Shown here: positions 16,578 to 24,691 of the stretch, piece after piece
How positions within the stretch are numbered: position 1 is the stretch's first letter
How the letters are laid out: each line of letters opens with the position of its first letter
Origin: Centipeda periodontii DSM 2778
Lineage (GTDB): Bacteria > Bacillota > Negativicutes > Selenomonadales > Selenomonadaceae
NCBI RefSeq assembly: GCF_000213975.1
Contig: NZ_GL892076.1
Location: 2,377,255-2,441,254 of the forward strand
DNA: 64,000 nt
Reading direction: 5' to 3'
Notes under the pieces: generated by a model
Database searches by the model: none
The model's input: only the letters and a program-made list of their open reading frames with translations
What the model was told of the DNA's origin: nothing
Position numbers and translations under genes: made by a program

Positions 16578-16886
16578 TTATACCTGCATCCGCATGATTT
16601 CCTGATAGGCAGACATGGCACGATTGCGCATCTGCAACGTGAGCTGGAGCGCAATCTCAGCCTTCTGCCCTGCCACGACAACTTGAGAGATATCCGAAAT
16701 CTCTCCGGCAGCGAGCAGCTTGTTCTGCTCGTCTGAGGCCAGTTGGAGTTTATTCACCTCGGAGAGGGCATCCTTCAGATAGGTGCCAAAGCTCTTCGGT
16801 GGCTCTTTTTTAATCGTTTCCCCCAGATGGCTGGTGGCGCGCATCGTGACGGGGGTCATTTGCAGTGCTTGTATCTCCATATACAT
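16578..16886 (-). CDS. fliE: Flagellar hook-basal body protein FliE
   Basis: FliE joins the MS ring to the rod and is the first substrate of the export gate. The 102-residue protein ends in AEIALQLTLQMRNRAMSAYQEIMRMQV, the conserved FliE C-terminus. Two start ATGs two codons apart are possible; the first is given. A GGGAG site precedes them. Confidence 0.93.
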   Translation of the reverse strand: MYMEIQALQMTPVTMRATSHLGETIKKEPPKSFGTYLKDALSEVNKLQLASDEQNKLLAAGEISDISQVVVAGQKAEIALQLTLQMRNRAMSAYQEIMRMQV

Positions 16887-16913
16887 TGATCTCCCTTAAA
16901 ACGTGCACAAAAA

Positions 16914-17369
16914 TCAGTTGCCGCCGCCGATGCGGAGAGCAGCCGATACCATGGACTTCGCTGCATTGATGGTCGTGGTATTTGCTTCATAGGCGCGGGA
17001 TGCCGAGATCATGTCCACCATCTCCGCGACAATGTTGACATTCGGACGCTCCACATAGCCGTCCGCATTCGCATCCGGATGCCCGGGCTCGTAGACAAGA
17101 GGTCCCTGCGTACGGTCTGTCTGAATGGAGACCGCGCGCACACCATCACCGGGACGCATGCGATTCGAGGCACGTGCAAGGAACGACTCGAAGCCGATCC
17201 CTGCCCCCTTTTCACGCGGCTGAAAAACCACATAGCGTCGGTGATAGGCCCCGCCGCCCTGTGCACGCGTTGTATTGGCATTTGCAATATTGTTGGAGAT
17301 CACGTCCATGCGCAGGCGCTCTGCCGTAAGCCCCGAAGCTGCTGCATCAATTCCCAGAAACATTCCCAT
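16914..17369 (-). CDS. flgC: Flagellar rod protein FlgC
   Basis: FlgC is a proximal rod subunit. Its N-terminal GIDAAASGLTAERLRMDVISNNIANANTT segment is the rod/hook family signature, and the C-terminus VNIVAEMVDMISASRAYEAN is equally typical; both ends pair in a coiled coil in the assembled rod. It has 151 residues and a GGGAGGG ribosome site, and follows flgB by 18 bases. Confidence 0.95.
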   Translation of the reverse strand: MGMFLGIDAAASGLTAERLRMDVISNNIANANTTRAQGGGAYHRRYVVFQPREKGAGIGFESFLARASNRMRPGDGVRAVSIQTDRTQGPLVYEPGHPDANADGYVERPNVNIVAEMVDMISASRAYEANTTTINAAKSMVSAALRIGGGN

Positions 17370-17387
17370 ATCGTGCCCTCCCGTCTA

Positions 17388-17810
17388 TCAGCCGCCCTGA
17401 CCGCTTGTGATGACACTCTTCAGTCTGCTGATGTGTCCACCCACGGCATTGGCCAATGCATTGTAGTAGAGTTGGTTCTTTGCGACTTCGGCCATCTCTA
17501 TGTCGATGTCGACGTTGTTCCCGTCCAGACGCATATTCGTCGTCGCATCCTGTTCAATCACAGCACGCGCCTTTCCATGAAAGGCAATGGGAAGATGTCG
17601 GTCATGTGTACGTACAACCTTCATCAGCAGATCGTCGTCAAGCCCCAATTCCTGTTTTAACAAATCTTCAAAGCGGACATGACTCCGCTTGAAATTCGGT
17701 GTGTTCACGTTGGCAATGTTATTGCTGAGCACCTCATGCCGAAGGGATGCCGCAGCCATCGCACGGCCACCGATGTCAATCGTCGAAGTGTTTACCACCT
17801 GCTCAAGCAT
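17388..17810 (-). CDS. flgB: Flagellar rod protein FlgB
   Basis: FlgB is a proximal rod subunit and the first gene of cluster A. LRHEVLSNNIANVNTPNFKRSHV is the family N-terminal signature, preceded here by an amphipathic helix, and the C-terminus has VDIDIEMAEVAKNQLYYNAL. It has 140 residues. The leader upstream carries a sequence shared with the start of cluster B and a five-codon open frame ending nine bases before the ATG. Confidence 0.94.
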   Translation of the reverse strand: MLEQVVNTSTIDIGGRAMAAASLRHEVLSNNIANVNTPNFKRSHVRFEDLLKQELGLDDDLLMKVVRTHDRHLPIAFHGKARAVIEQDATTNMRLDGNNVDIDIEMAEVAKNQLYYNALANAVGGHISRLKSVITSGQGG

Positions 17811-17820
17811 GAAACGTCAC

Positions 17821-17860
17821 ATTCCTTTCCCCATTTTTTGCACACAGAAAAACTGCATGC
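17821..17860 (-). promoter_or_regulatory. Conserved leader element of cluster A
   Basis: On the minus strand the leader contains TTTCTGTGTGCAAAAAATG, nearly identical to the leader of cluster B at 50759-50803 (TTTCTGTGTGCGAAAAATG). Both copies are followed by a purine-rich ribosome site and GGAATG. The role is unknown. RNA-level control of both flagellar operons is the obvious guess. Confidence 0.55.
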
Positions 17861-17907
17861 GAAACAGATATATATTTAGTTCTACATTCCTAAAAAAAAT
17901 CCTTTTC

Positions 17908-17936
17908 ATTCTAACATTTTTCTCAAAAAAAATGAA
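17908..17936 (-). promoter_or_regulatory. Promoter of flagellar cluster A
   Basis: On the minus strand TTCATT (17931-17936), 17 bases and TAGAAT (17908-17913) with an upstream TG (TGTTAGAAT, an extended -10) suggest a sigma-70-type promoter. No sigma-28 consensus is seen. The -35 overlaps the T-run of the preceding terminator. Confidence 0.6.
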
Positions 17937-17966
17937 GCACAGATTTTAGGAAATATATCTGTGTGC
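17925..17966 (-). terminator. Terminator upstream of cluster A
   Basis: On the minus strand CACAGAT pairs with ATCTGTG across about 12 bases, followed by a run of eight T. It follows the P-loop/Asp23 gene by about 15 bases and separates it from flgB. Confidence 0.65.
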
Positions 17967-17980
17967 TGAAATTATGCAAA

Positions 17981-18832
17981 TCAGGCATGTGCAGCACGAC
18001 TTGTCTCGACGTGGAGACTCTTCACGAGGATATCAATCTCATGCACCACCATGCCCGTCATGTGCTCAATCTCCTTCTGCAGTTCCTTCCGCAGTGCCAC
18101 CATCGTCTCTGCGATCGTATGCCCATAGGCAAAGACCACCTCAAGCGAAACCATAATTCCCAGATCATCATCCCCGTTGATGATATGCTTTACACGGGTC
18201 GTGCCGACGCGATAGACCTCTTCCAGTTTCTCTGCAACAATGTGTACGATACTCTTAATCACCGAGTCGTCGATAACCAGTTTGCCGTAGTAGCTGAATA
18301 CGGGACGCACAATCGAGCGTTCCCCCAGGCGACGGCGCTTTGACGAGGATGTCTTGAAGAAGCTCTTGATGGGATCAATGAGATAGCCCGAAAAATGCGG
18401 CTTAAGCTCGATGCTTGGCACAGGGATGATATGTTCTCCTTTTTTGAGCCGATGGTATTGTGCAAGCTCCATATCCCTCTTTGAGGCAATGTCCTCGATG
18501 CGGATGATCTTGCTCACAGGACCGATCTTCAGCGCCTTGGCAATCTTCTGTACCATATTTTCCGATGTGCCGAGGATGAGGATGCGGCGCGGGAGAGATT
18601 CGGCAATCGCACGCCGCACATCGGAGGCATGCCCCGGCAACACAAAGATCGCACGGCGCACCGCCATGATGCGGTTCTTTTCCTTTTTTGCCGAATATCC
18701 GCCGATCACCTTTCCATCCTTGATCAGAATGCCATCGTCAATGATGGCATCCGCCCCATTTTTCTGAGCAACCCATAGGGCGCGGTGGCTTTTGCCGGTG
18801 CCGCTCGGACCGACAAGTGCGATAACGTCCAT
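17981..18832 (-). CDS. P-loop NTPase fused to an Asp23/Gls24 domain
   Basis: The N-terminal ~160 residues begin MDVIALVGPSGTGKSHRAL, a Walker A motif (residues 8-15), followed by a small nucleotide-binding fold. Residues ~175-278 (SIVRPVFSYYGKLVIDDSVI through HEIDILVKSL) match the Asp23/Gls24 (DUF322) domain of alkaline-shock and envelope-stress proteins. I do not know of a biochemical role for this fusion. It ends a run with a PHP phosphoesterase and YmdB upstream. A nucleotide-dependent envelope or stress function is a guess only. Confidence 0.8.
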   Translation of the reverse strand: MDVIALVGPSGTGKSHRALWVAQKNGADAIIDDGILIKDGKVIGGYSAKKEKNRIMAVRRAIFVLPGHASDVRRAIAESLPRRILILGTSENMVQKIAKALKIGPVSKIIRIEDIASKRDMELAQYHRLKKGEHIIPVPSIELKPHFSGYLIDPIKSFFKTSSSKRRRLGERSIVRPVFSYYGKLVIDDSVIKSIVHIVAEKLEEVYRVGTTRVKHIINGDDDLGIMVSLEVVFAYGHTIAETMVALRKELQKEIEHMTGMVVHEIDILVKSLHVETSRAAHA

Positions 18833-18853
18833 TGTGTCTCTCCTCTTTTCATC

Positions 18854-19684
18854 TTACATATGGCGCGGCGGACGATAAAAATTCTCCGCATAGATGTCCT
18901 CAATGGTAAACTGCCCGATTGCATCCGGTTCTCGCCCCACATAGCCACGATAGTCCGAACCGCCGGATACCAAGAGCCTGTGCTTCTGTGCAATGTCCAG
19001 ATAGTGTTGCGTATCTGCACGATCATAGGTCGGATAGAACGCCTCAATGCCCTCAATTCCCTGCTCTATGAGGCGATCAATCACCGCTTCATCGCCGATT
19101 GCCTTGGGGTTCGCCAGAACAGGAACACCGCCTGCCTGCTTGATGAGCCTGGTGATCTCCTCAGGTGGAAGGTAAAAGTGCGGCACATAGGCGGGCTGAC
19201 CACGCTTCAGGAGCCGGTCAAAGCAGGCGCGTATGGAGTCAAAATAGCCTTTTTTGACAAGCACACGCGCCACATGGGAGCGCCCGACCGCCTTGCAGAG
19301 CCCCTCGTCCGTCAGCACTTCGGTTTCACCAATCTCGTAGCCGAGACCTCGGAGGAGTTCCACAATCTCCGTAAAACGCGTCCACCGTGCCTCACTGATC
19401 TCCTCAAGCTTTTCTTGGAGCCCCGCGTCATAGATATCGATATTATACCCCAGAATATGCACTTCGTGCTGCGCATCCCCCGTGCTGAACCCGACACCGG
19501 GGATGATGCGAAGGCTGCCGGATCTGTAATGCCCACTCTCATAGAGTTCCGTGACACCCTCGACGGTGTCGTGATCCGTGATGGCAATGTAGTGCAGCCC
19601 CGCAGCCTTTGCCGCCTCAACAATCTCCTCCGGCGTATCCTTGCCGTCGGAAAAGGTCGAATGAATATGCAAATCACTTGGCAT
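18854..19684 (-). CDS. PHP domain phosphoesterase (TrpH/RNase AM-like)
   Basis: The N-terminus SDLHIHSTFSDGKDTPEEIV, then AITDHDTVEGV, are PHP metal-binding motifs, with VLANPKAIGD and SGGSDYRGY further along. Members of this branch hydrolyse 3',5'-nucleoside bisphosphates or trim RNA 5' ends exonucleolytically (E. coli YciV). Here the activity is inferred only from the family. Start ATG 19684 has GAGGAG six bases upstream; the longer frame adds six unsupported residues that overlap the ymdB stop. Being beside ymdB and rny, it fits an RNA-processing neighbourhood. Confidence 0.85.
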   Translation of the reverse strand: MPSDLHIHSTFSDGKDTPEEIVEAAKAAGLHYIAITDHDTVEGVTELYESGHYRSGSLRIIPGVGFSTGDAQHEVHILGYNIDIYDAGLQEKLEEISEARWTRFTEIVELLRGLGYEIGETEVLTDEGLCKAVGRSHVARVLVKKGYFDSIRACFDRLLKRGQPAYVPHFYLPPEEITRLIKQAGGVPVLANPKAIGDEAVIDRLIEQGIEGIEAFYPTYDRADTQHYLDIAQKHRLLVSGGSDYRGYVGREPDAIGQFTIEDIYAENFYRPPRHM

Positions 19685-19698
19685 AGATTTCTCCTCGA

Positions 19699-20481
19699 TC
19701 AATCCTGTTCGCGGATCAGTATGCGCTCAATCTTTTCCGCACGCCCCAGAGAGGGATCGATGTCCACGATCACGGCGGCGTATTCCGCTGCCCCCTCAGC
19801 CATTTCAAAGCGCACGGGCATGCCTGTCCGGAATTTTTGGATCACAATATCCGTACGCACGCCGAGAATCGAATCATGGGGCCCCACCATACCGAGATCC
19901 GTGATATACGCCGTACCTTCGGGCAGGATCTGCGCATCTGCCGTCTGCACATGCGTGTGTGTGCCGACCACGATGCCCACGCGCCCATCCAGATAGTGCC
20001 CCATCGCGAGCTTCTCCGAGGTTGTCTCCGCGTGAAAGTCCAGCACAATGATATCCGCCCGTCCCTCGATCTCTGCAAGCACTTCATCCGCCTTTTGAAA
20101 AGGACAGTCAAGCGTCGGCATAAACGAGCGCCCCGAGAGATTCAGGACGGCGATGTTCGCCGCCTTGAACGGGAAGATGCAGTACCCCTTTCCCGGCGTC
20201 CCCTCCGGATAATTCGCCGGGCGCACAAGGAAGGGCTCCTCGTCCACAAAGGCAAAGACATCCTTCTTATCCCAGACGTGATTGCCCGAGGTCACGACAT
20301 CCGCGCCGCCCGCATAGAGCTCATCGAGCGCCTTGCGTGTGAACCCCTTGCCACCGGCAACATTCTCTCCATTGACAATGACGACATCAATCTTTCGCTC
20401 CAAACGAAGCTGCGGGGTAATCTTGCGAAAGGCACGCCGTCCCGCGCGCCCGACCACGTCACCGACCAGCATGATGCGCAC
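19699..20481 (-). CDS. ymdB: YmdB-family metallophosphoesterase
   Basis: This family of 2',3'-cyclic nucleotide phosphodiesterases affects biofilm and motility decisions in Bacillus and is often encoded next to rny, as here. Visible metal-binding motifs are MLVGDVVGRAGR, NGENVAGGKG, TSGNHVWD, DFHAETTSEK and GTHTHVQTAD. The start is GTG at 20481 with AGGAGG seven bases before; the longer open frame starts inside the upstream gene. It is about 260 residues, full length. Confidence 0.92.
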   Translation of the reverse strand: MRIMLVGDVVGRAGRRAFRKITPQLRLERKIDVVIVNGENVAGGKGFTRKALDELYAGGADVVTSGNHVWDKKDVFAFVDEEPFLVRPANYPEGTPGKGYCIFPFKAANIAVLNLSGRSFMPTLDCPFQKADEVLAEIEGRADIIVLDFHAETTSEKLAMGHYLDGRVGIVVGTHTHVQTADAQILPEGTAYITDLGMVGPHDSILGVRTDIVIQKFRTGMPVRFEMAEGAAEYAAVIVDIDPSLGRAEKIERILIREQD

Positions 20482-20501
20482 GGCACGTCCTCCTATCTTC
20501 C

Positions 20502-21059
20502 TCACCGATTGTAGACGACGACCTGATCGCATTCACGGATGCCGACCAAGCGCTCGCGCAGCGGAAGCTCCCGCACCGCCATCAGCATCCGTTCCAAGGT
20601 CTCATGTTGGACCATGCGGAACTCCGCATCGAGCACCTCCGCACCGTGCGGATCGATGAGCAACGCCTCACCGAAACGATCCGTCAGGAGTTGCACGATC
20701 AGACTCAGTTCCTGCTCGGACAGTTCATCCATCCGACGCGCAAGATGAATCATCATAAGCGCGTCGTGTTGTTCAAAGGAGAAATTCAGTTCACTTGCCA
20801 CACTGTCCTCAAGCACATGATAGGTCTCTATGCTCTCCGCCAGAAACGCCGCAAACTCCTCGAGCTCCGCCGGGGAAAGCTGTGCGCGGACAACAAAATC
20901 CATCGTCAGCAGTCCTTGGGACGGCTCATAGGAGACCGCCTCGATCTCAGGGAAACAGACGAGGACGGAGGCGAGCAGCTGCACGCCGGGACGTGCCTGT
21001 TCACTTTTGCTGCGGGTAATCCGCTGTCCCAAAATCTTCCTGCGCAGAAAGTCAAACAT
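20502..21059 (-). CDS. Conserved-looking protein of unknown function
   Basis: I do not recognise this protein. From ATG 21059 (GGGAGGG site) it is about 185 residues, begins MFDFLRRKILGQ and is acidic and soluble, with no membrane segment and no cysteine cluster. The centre (QLSPAELEEFAAFLAESIET, MDELSEQELSLIVQLLTD) looks helical, and the C-terminus EFRMVQHETLERMLMAVREL likewise. It lies between a diguanylate cyclase and ymdB with short gaps, so the three are probably co-transcribed. A link to second-messenger signalling is possible but unsupported. Confidence 0.7.
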   Translation of the reverse strand: MFDFLRRKILGQRITRSKSEQARPGVQLLASVLVCFPEIEAVSYEPSQGLLTMDFVVRAQLSPAELEEFAAFLAESIETYHVLEDSVASELNFSFEQHDALMMIHLARRMDELSEQELSLIVQLLTDRFGEALLIDPHGAEVLDAEFRMVQHETLERMLMAVRELPLRERLVGIRECDQVVVYNR

Positions 21060-21078
21060 AACGTCCCTCCCAAAGAGT

Positions 21079-22854
21079 CTAGTCAATATTGCTCACGCGG
21101 CCAAGCCCGAGTGCATAGGCAACATTGCGCCCCGCCTTCTTTGCCTGATAGAGCGCCTCGTCGGCGTTCTTAAAGAGCTGAAGCTCATTGTCCCGCTCTG
21201 GGTCAAAGGTAGCTGCCCCGACACTGACCGTAACATGCTGACCGAACGGCATCTCAGCCGCCTCCACCGTGCGGCGGATACGTTCTCCGACTCTGCCCGC
21301 AACGCTCAGCGATGCGCCTTGGAGGATGATGAAGAACTCATCCCCGCCCCATCGGCACCCCGCATCCGAGCCGCGAATCGTGTGGGAAATAGCATCCGCG
21401 ACCGTCAGAAGAACCTTGTCGCCCATATCATGTCCATAGGTGTCATTGACTCCCTTAAAGTGGTCAATATCCATCAGAATGACCGAGAGTGGTGTCTTAT
21501 GCTCCTGCGCCTCGACAACAGCCTCCTTCAGAAGGCGCTCCATCTCGCGGCGATTCAGGAGGTTGGTCAGCGCATCGCGGCTCGCAAGCTGTGTCAGACG
21601 CTGGTTCGCCGTATGAAGTTCCTCCTCCGAGACGCGAATGAAGTGCGACATGAACGCCAGCATCTTTCGATTGTAGGAGAGATGTGCCACACGCTTCGTC
21701 TGCAGATGAATGTTTTTGACGTAGCCGGGATCCTCTTTCAACCCAACGAGCAGGACATTCAGATTTGCCGGAGAGATACGCCGCCCCACGCGCCGCACCT
21801 CACCAAACGCAAACACCACCGAGGAGGGAAAGTCCGCGCAGGGCGTCATCTCCGTCGCCACGTCTTCACCGAGCAGGAGATAATGCCCGACACAGGAGGC
21901 TCCAAGGATTGCCTGCGGCGAGAACGCCGACATATCACGTGCATTCTCTGCCGCTTTGGAGAGAATCCCGTAAGGATCGCCGTATGCAAGGCGGAACTTT
22001 GTGCCCTGCTGTATCGGAATGCCGAATGTGAGATCCCCGCTCTCCTCCTCGATCTTGATGGGAACGCGCGCCGAAACGGAGCCGTCCTCCTCCTCAAAGC
22101 AGAGCGGAAAAAGCGCCGCGTCCGTGCTGAAGTCGCCATCCCCCTTGATGCCAAAATAGCGCTCATAGACCTTCAGCGGCACATCTCCGTCGAGTTCCTT
22201 GATCGTACAGCCGTCCACGCGCGTCGCAACAATCTCGCGGCCGAGCGCGTTCCAACCGAAATTACGGGCGACATGAACCTCCAGTGACTTGCCATGAAAC
22301 ACCAGCGCGAGCACCCCGACCTGCATCTCCGCATCGTCCGCGATGATGTAGCCATGCGTGTTCATAGACGCCGCGTCAACGAAGGCACCGAACACCTCGA
22401 TGTGCTCATCAATCGCTGAAAATCCCTCAAAGAGATCGTCAAGCTGATCCACCAGACCGACCACAAAGAACTCGACGAGCTTTGTATGGGGACGTGATTC
22501 GACAAAGTGAACAAAATGCTCCTGCGTATCCGCATCCGATTTATTTCCATCCACAGTGGTGAATTCTACCTGCGATGCCTCGAGCGCCGTAAAGGTCAGC
22601 ATGATCCCCTCGGTATCAAGGCGCAGATCCGCCATCTTGAGCGCACAGGTGTGCGTGAGAATCCGCGCATCCGGAAACAGCTCCCGTATGGCGTTGCACA
22701 TGCAAATCGCCTTTTCCATCGGCATCTCACATGGCGCTGCCATCGTGATGAGCAGAGACTCGATATGCGGAATGCGGTCCAATTTTTCCTTCGCCTGTTC
22801 CGCTTTGCGCTGGGCATCCGCGGTGCCAGAAACGATATACGTCAGCTGCTGCAT
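21079..22854 (-). CDS. Diguanylate cyclase with FIST sensor domain
   Basis: It makes cyclic-di-GMP from two GTP. Residues ~35-370 look like the FIST N and C sensor domains, thought to bind small ligands such as amino acids. A helix of about 50 residues links to the GGDEF domain (~430-590). The active site is intact (GGDEF at 503-507, in CRWGGDEFFII). An RGSD (RxxD) lies at 494-497, exactly five residues before GGDEF, the position of the inhibitory I-site for product feedback. There is no signal peptide or membrane segment, so it is cytoplasmic. A PilZ protein in cluster B is a candidate reader of its product. Confidence 0.88.
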   Translation of the reverse strand: MQQLTYIVSGTADAQRKAEQAKEKLDRIPHIESLLITMAAPCEMPMEKAICMCNAIRELFPDARILTHTCALKMADLRLDTEGIMLTFTALEASQVEFTTVDGNKSDADTQEHFVHFVESRPHTKLVEFFVVGLVDQLDDLFEGFSAIDEHIEVFGAFVDAASMNTHGYIIADDAEMQVGVLALVFHGKSLEVHVARNFGWNALGREIVATRVDGCTIKELDGDVPLKVYERYFGIKGDGDFSTDAALFPLCFEEEDGSVSARVPIKIEEESGDLTFGIPIQQGTKFRLAYGDPYGILSKAAENARDMSAFSPQAILGASCVGHYLLLGEDVATEMTPCADFPSSVVFAFGEVRRVGRRISPANLNVLLVGLKEDPGYVKNIHLQTKRVAHLSYNRKMLAFMSHFIRVSEEELHTANQRLTQLASRDALTNLLNRREMERLLKEAVVEAQEHKTPLSVILMDIDHFKGVNDTYGHDMGDKVLLTVADAISHTIRGSDAGCRWGGDEFFIILQGASLSVAGRVGERIRRTVEAAEMPFGQHVTVSVGAATFDPERDNELQLFKNADEALYQAKKAGRNVAYALGLGRVSNID

Positions 22855-22896
22855 ACGCCCTCCTTGCAGAGTCGCCGCCCTTTTTCGCGGCTCCTA

Positions 22897-22926
22897 GAAC
22901 AGAGGGGACCTCAGCCCCCTCTGTTC
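22897..22926. other. Perfect hairpin between rny and the diguanylate cyclase gene
   Basis: On the minus strand GAACAGAGGGG pairs perfectly with CCCCTCTGTTC across eight bases. No U-tract follows, so it may be an RNA-stability or processing element rather than a full terminator. Confidence 0.6.
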
Positions 22927-22935
22927 GCTCCTTCA

Positions 22936-24492
22936 TTACTTCGCATAGTCAACAACGCGCGTTTCCCGAATCACCGTCGCCTTGATCTGCCCCGGATACT
23001 CAAGATCCCCCTCGATCTTCTTCACAATATCGTGAACGAGCACGGCAGCGCCTGCATCGTCCACCTTGTCCGGCTTGACCATCACGCGGATCTCACGCCC
23101 CGCCTGGATCGCAAAGCAGCGCTCCACACCGTCGAACGACTCGGCAATCTCCTCAAGCGCCTTGAGACGCTTGATGTACGACTCAAGACTTTCACGCCGT
23201 GCGCCCGGACGCGCCGCCGAGACGGCATCCGCAGCCGCAACAAGCACCGCCTCAATCGTTGTCGCCTCCACATCACCGTGATGAGATTCGATAATATTGA
23301 TGACTTCCTTGGACTCGCGGTACTTGCGCGCAAGGTCGGCGCCGACCGTCACATGGGGTCCCTCAACCTCATGGCTGACTGCCTTGCCGATATCGTGGAG
23401 GAGTCCGCCGCGCTTTGCAAGCATAACATCGCATTCGAGCTCTGCCGCCATAAGCCCGGCAAGATGCGCCACCTCGATGGAGTGCGCAAGCACGTTCTGC
23501 CCGTAGCTCGTGCGGTAGCGCATACGCCCGAGGAGTCGCACGAGCTCGGGATGGATCCCGTGCACCCCCGTCTCGAACGTCGCCTGCTCCCCCGCCTCCT
23601 TGATACGCTGATCGACTTCGCGACGCGCTTTCTCGATCATCTCCTCGATGCGCGCTGGATGAATGCGCCCGTCCTGGATCAACTTTTCGAGCGCAATGCG
23701 TGCAATCTCGCGGCGCACAGGGTCGAAGCCCGAGAGAATAACCGCCTCCGGCGTATCGTCGATAATGAGGTCGATGCCGGTCAGCGTCTCAAGTGTACGG
23801 ATGTTGCGCCCCTCACGCCCGATGATGCGCCCTTTCATCTCATCGTTTGGCAGAGCCACAACGGACACCGTCGTCTCTGCCACATGATCAGCGGCACAAC
23901 GCTGGATTGCAACGCTCAGGATCTCACGTGCCGCCTTATCCGCCTCATCCTTTGTCTGCTGGATGTACTCTTTGATCTTGCGTGCCTTCTCGTGCTTCAG
24001 CTCCTCTTCGGCCTCCGCCATGAGAATCGTACGTGCCTCCTCCGACGAAAGCCGCGACACGCGTTCGAGCTCCTGCTTCTGCGCCTCATAGAGTTCCGTG
24101 ATCTCTGCCTGCGTCTTGTCGATGCGCGCCTCCTTGCGCGCGAGCCCCTCTTCCTTCTTCTCGATGGACTCCAGCTTGCGGTCGAGGTTTTCCTCCTTCT
24201 GAATTGTACGCCGCTCAAGACGCTGAATCTCACTGCGGCGTTCCTTCGTGTCGCGTTCAAACTCCTGTCGCTGGCGCTGAATCTCCTCCTTCGCCTCGAG
24301 CAGGGCTTCCTTCTGCTTCGTCTCTGCCTTCTTGCCGGCCGCTTCGACGATGCGCTTCGCTTCGTCCTCAGCGGATCCTATCTGAGCCTCCGCCGTACGC
24401 CTCCTTGCGACATAGCCCGCAAGAGCACCGACGGCAACAGCAATAATTACCGTTAGTAATTCAGTAATAATAACGGCCACCTCCTTTTTCAC
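22936..24492 (-). CDS. rny: Ribonuclease Y
   Basis: Rny is the membrane-anchored endoribonuclease that starts mRNA decay in Firmicutes. The order is an N-terminal membrane helix ([18 protein letters not shown]), a long charged coiled coil (~35-200), a KH domain ([17 protein letters not shown]), and an HD domain with [25 protein letters not shown] and ESHHGDVEA. The GTG at 24492 has no ribosome site before it. A perfect AAAGGAGGTG lies inside codons 2-5 and points to an AUU codon at 24471, so the true start may be that AUU (513 codons left). It has its own strong promoter. Confidence 0.95.
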   Translation of the reverse strand: MKKEVAVIITELLTVIIAVAVGALAGYVARRRTAEAQIGSAEDEAKRIVEAAGKKAETKQKEALLEAKEEIQRQRQEFERDTKERRSEIQRLERRTIQKEENLDRKLESIEKKEEGLARKEARIDKTQAEITELYEAQKQELERVSRLSSEEARTILMAEAEEELKHEKARKIKEYIQQTKDEADKAAREILSVAIQRCAADHVAETTVSVVALPNDEMKGRIIGREGRNIRTLETLTGIDLIIDDTPEAVILSGFDPVRREIARIALEKLIQDGRIHPARIEEMIEKARREVDQRIKEAGEQATFETGVHGIHPELVRLLGRMRYRTSYGQNVLAHSIEVAHLAGLMAAELECDVMLAKRGGLLHDIGKAVSHEVEGPHVTVGADLARKYRESKEVINIIESHHGDVEATTIEAVLVAAADAVSAARPGARRESLESYIKRLKALEEIAESFDGVERCFAIQAGREIRVMVKPDKVDDAGAAVLVHDIVKKIEGDLEYPGQIKATVIRETRVVDYAK

Positions 24493-24524
24493 AGTTCAAA
24501 ATCAGTAATAAAATACTTCTATTC

Positions 24525-24553
24525 ATTTTAATGTTTTTTCCCTATAGTGTCAA
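24525..24553 (-). promoter_or_regulatory. Consensus sigma-70-type promoter of rny
   Basis: On the minus strand TTGACA (24548-24553), 17 bases and TAAAAT (24525-24530). The predicted start is about 25 bases before the annotated GTG. Confidence 0.9.
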
Positions 24554-24630
24554 GAATTCTATATGTCCCGACGAGAGTGGTGTTGACGAATTCGTCTTAT
24601 TTTTGCGGACATTTTATAACCTCAACCCCA

Positions 24631-24659
24631 TAGACGAAAATGATTTTGCTTTATATAAT
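24631..24659 (+). promoter_or_regulatory. Promoter of the M48 protease gene
   Basis: TAGACG (24631-24636), 17 bases and a perfect TATAAT (24654-24659) on the plus strand, about 33 bases before the ATG. A 12-base perfect palindrome GACGAATTCGTC (24585-24596) lies between this promoter and the divergent rny promoter. Confidence 0.6.
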
Positions 24660-24691
24660 GTATTCATAACTTCACAAAATGAGGAGGATTT

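Noticed and set aside
17861-17980. Sigma-28 promoter for cluster A
   Set aside because: No TAAA-N15-GCCGATAA match is present; a sigma-70-like extended -10 fits better.
22897-22926. Terminator after rny
   Set aside because: The stem is perfect, but no U-tract follows on the minus strand, so it is listed only as a hairpin.
22507-24456. 649-codon plus-strand open frame opposite rny and the cyclase
   Set aside because: It spans two real minus-strand genes and has the His/Arg/Leu-rich composition of an antisense frame.
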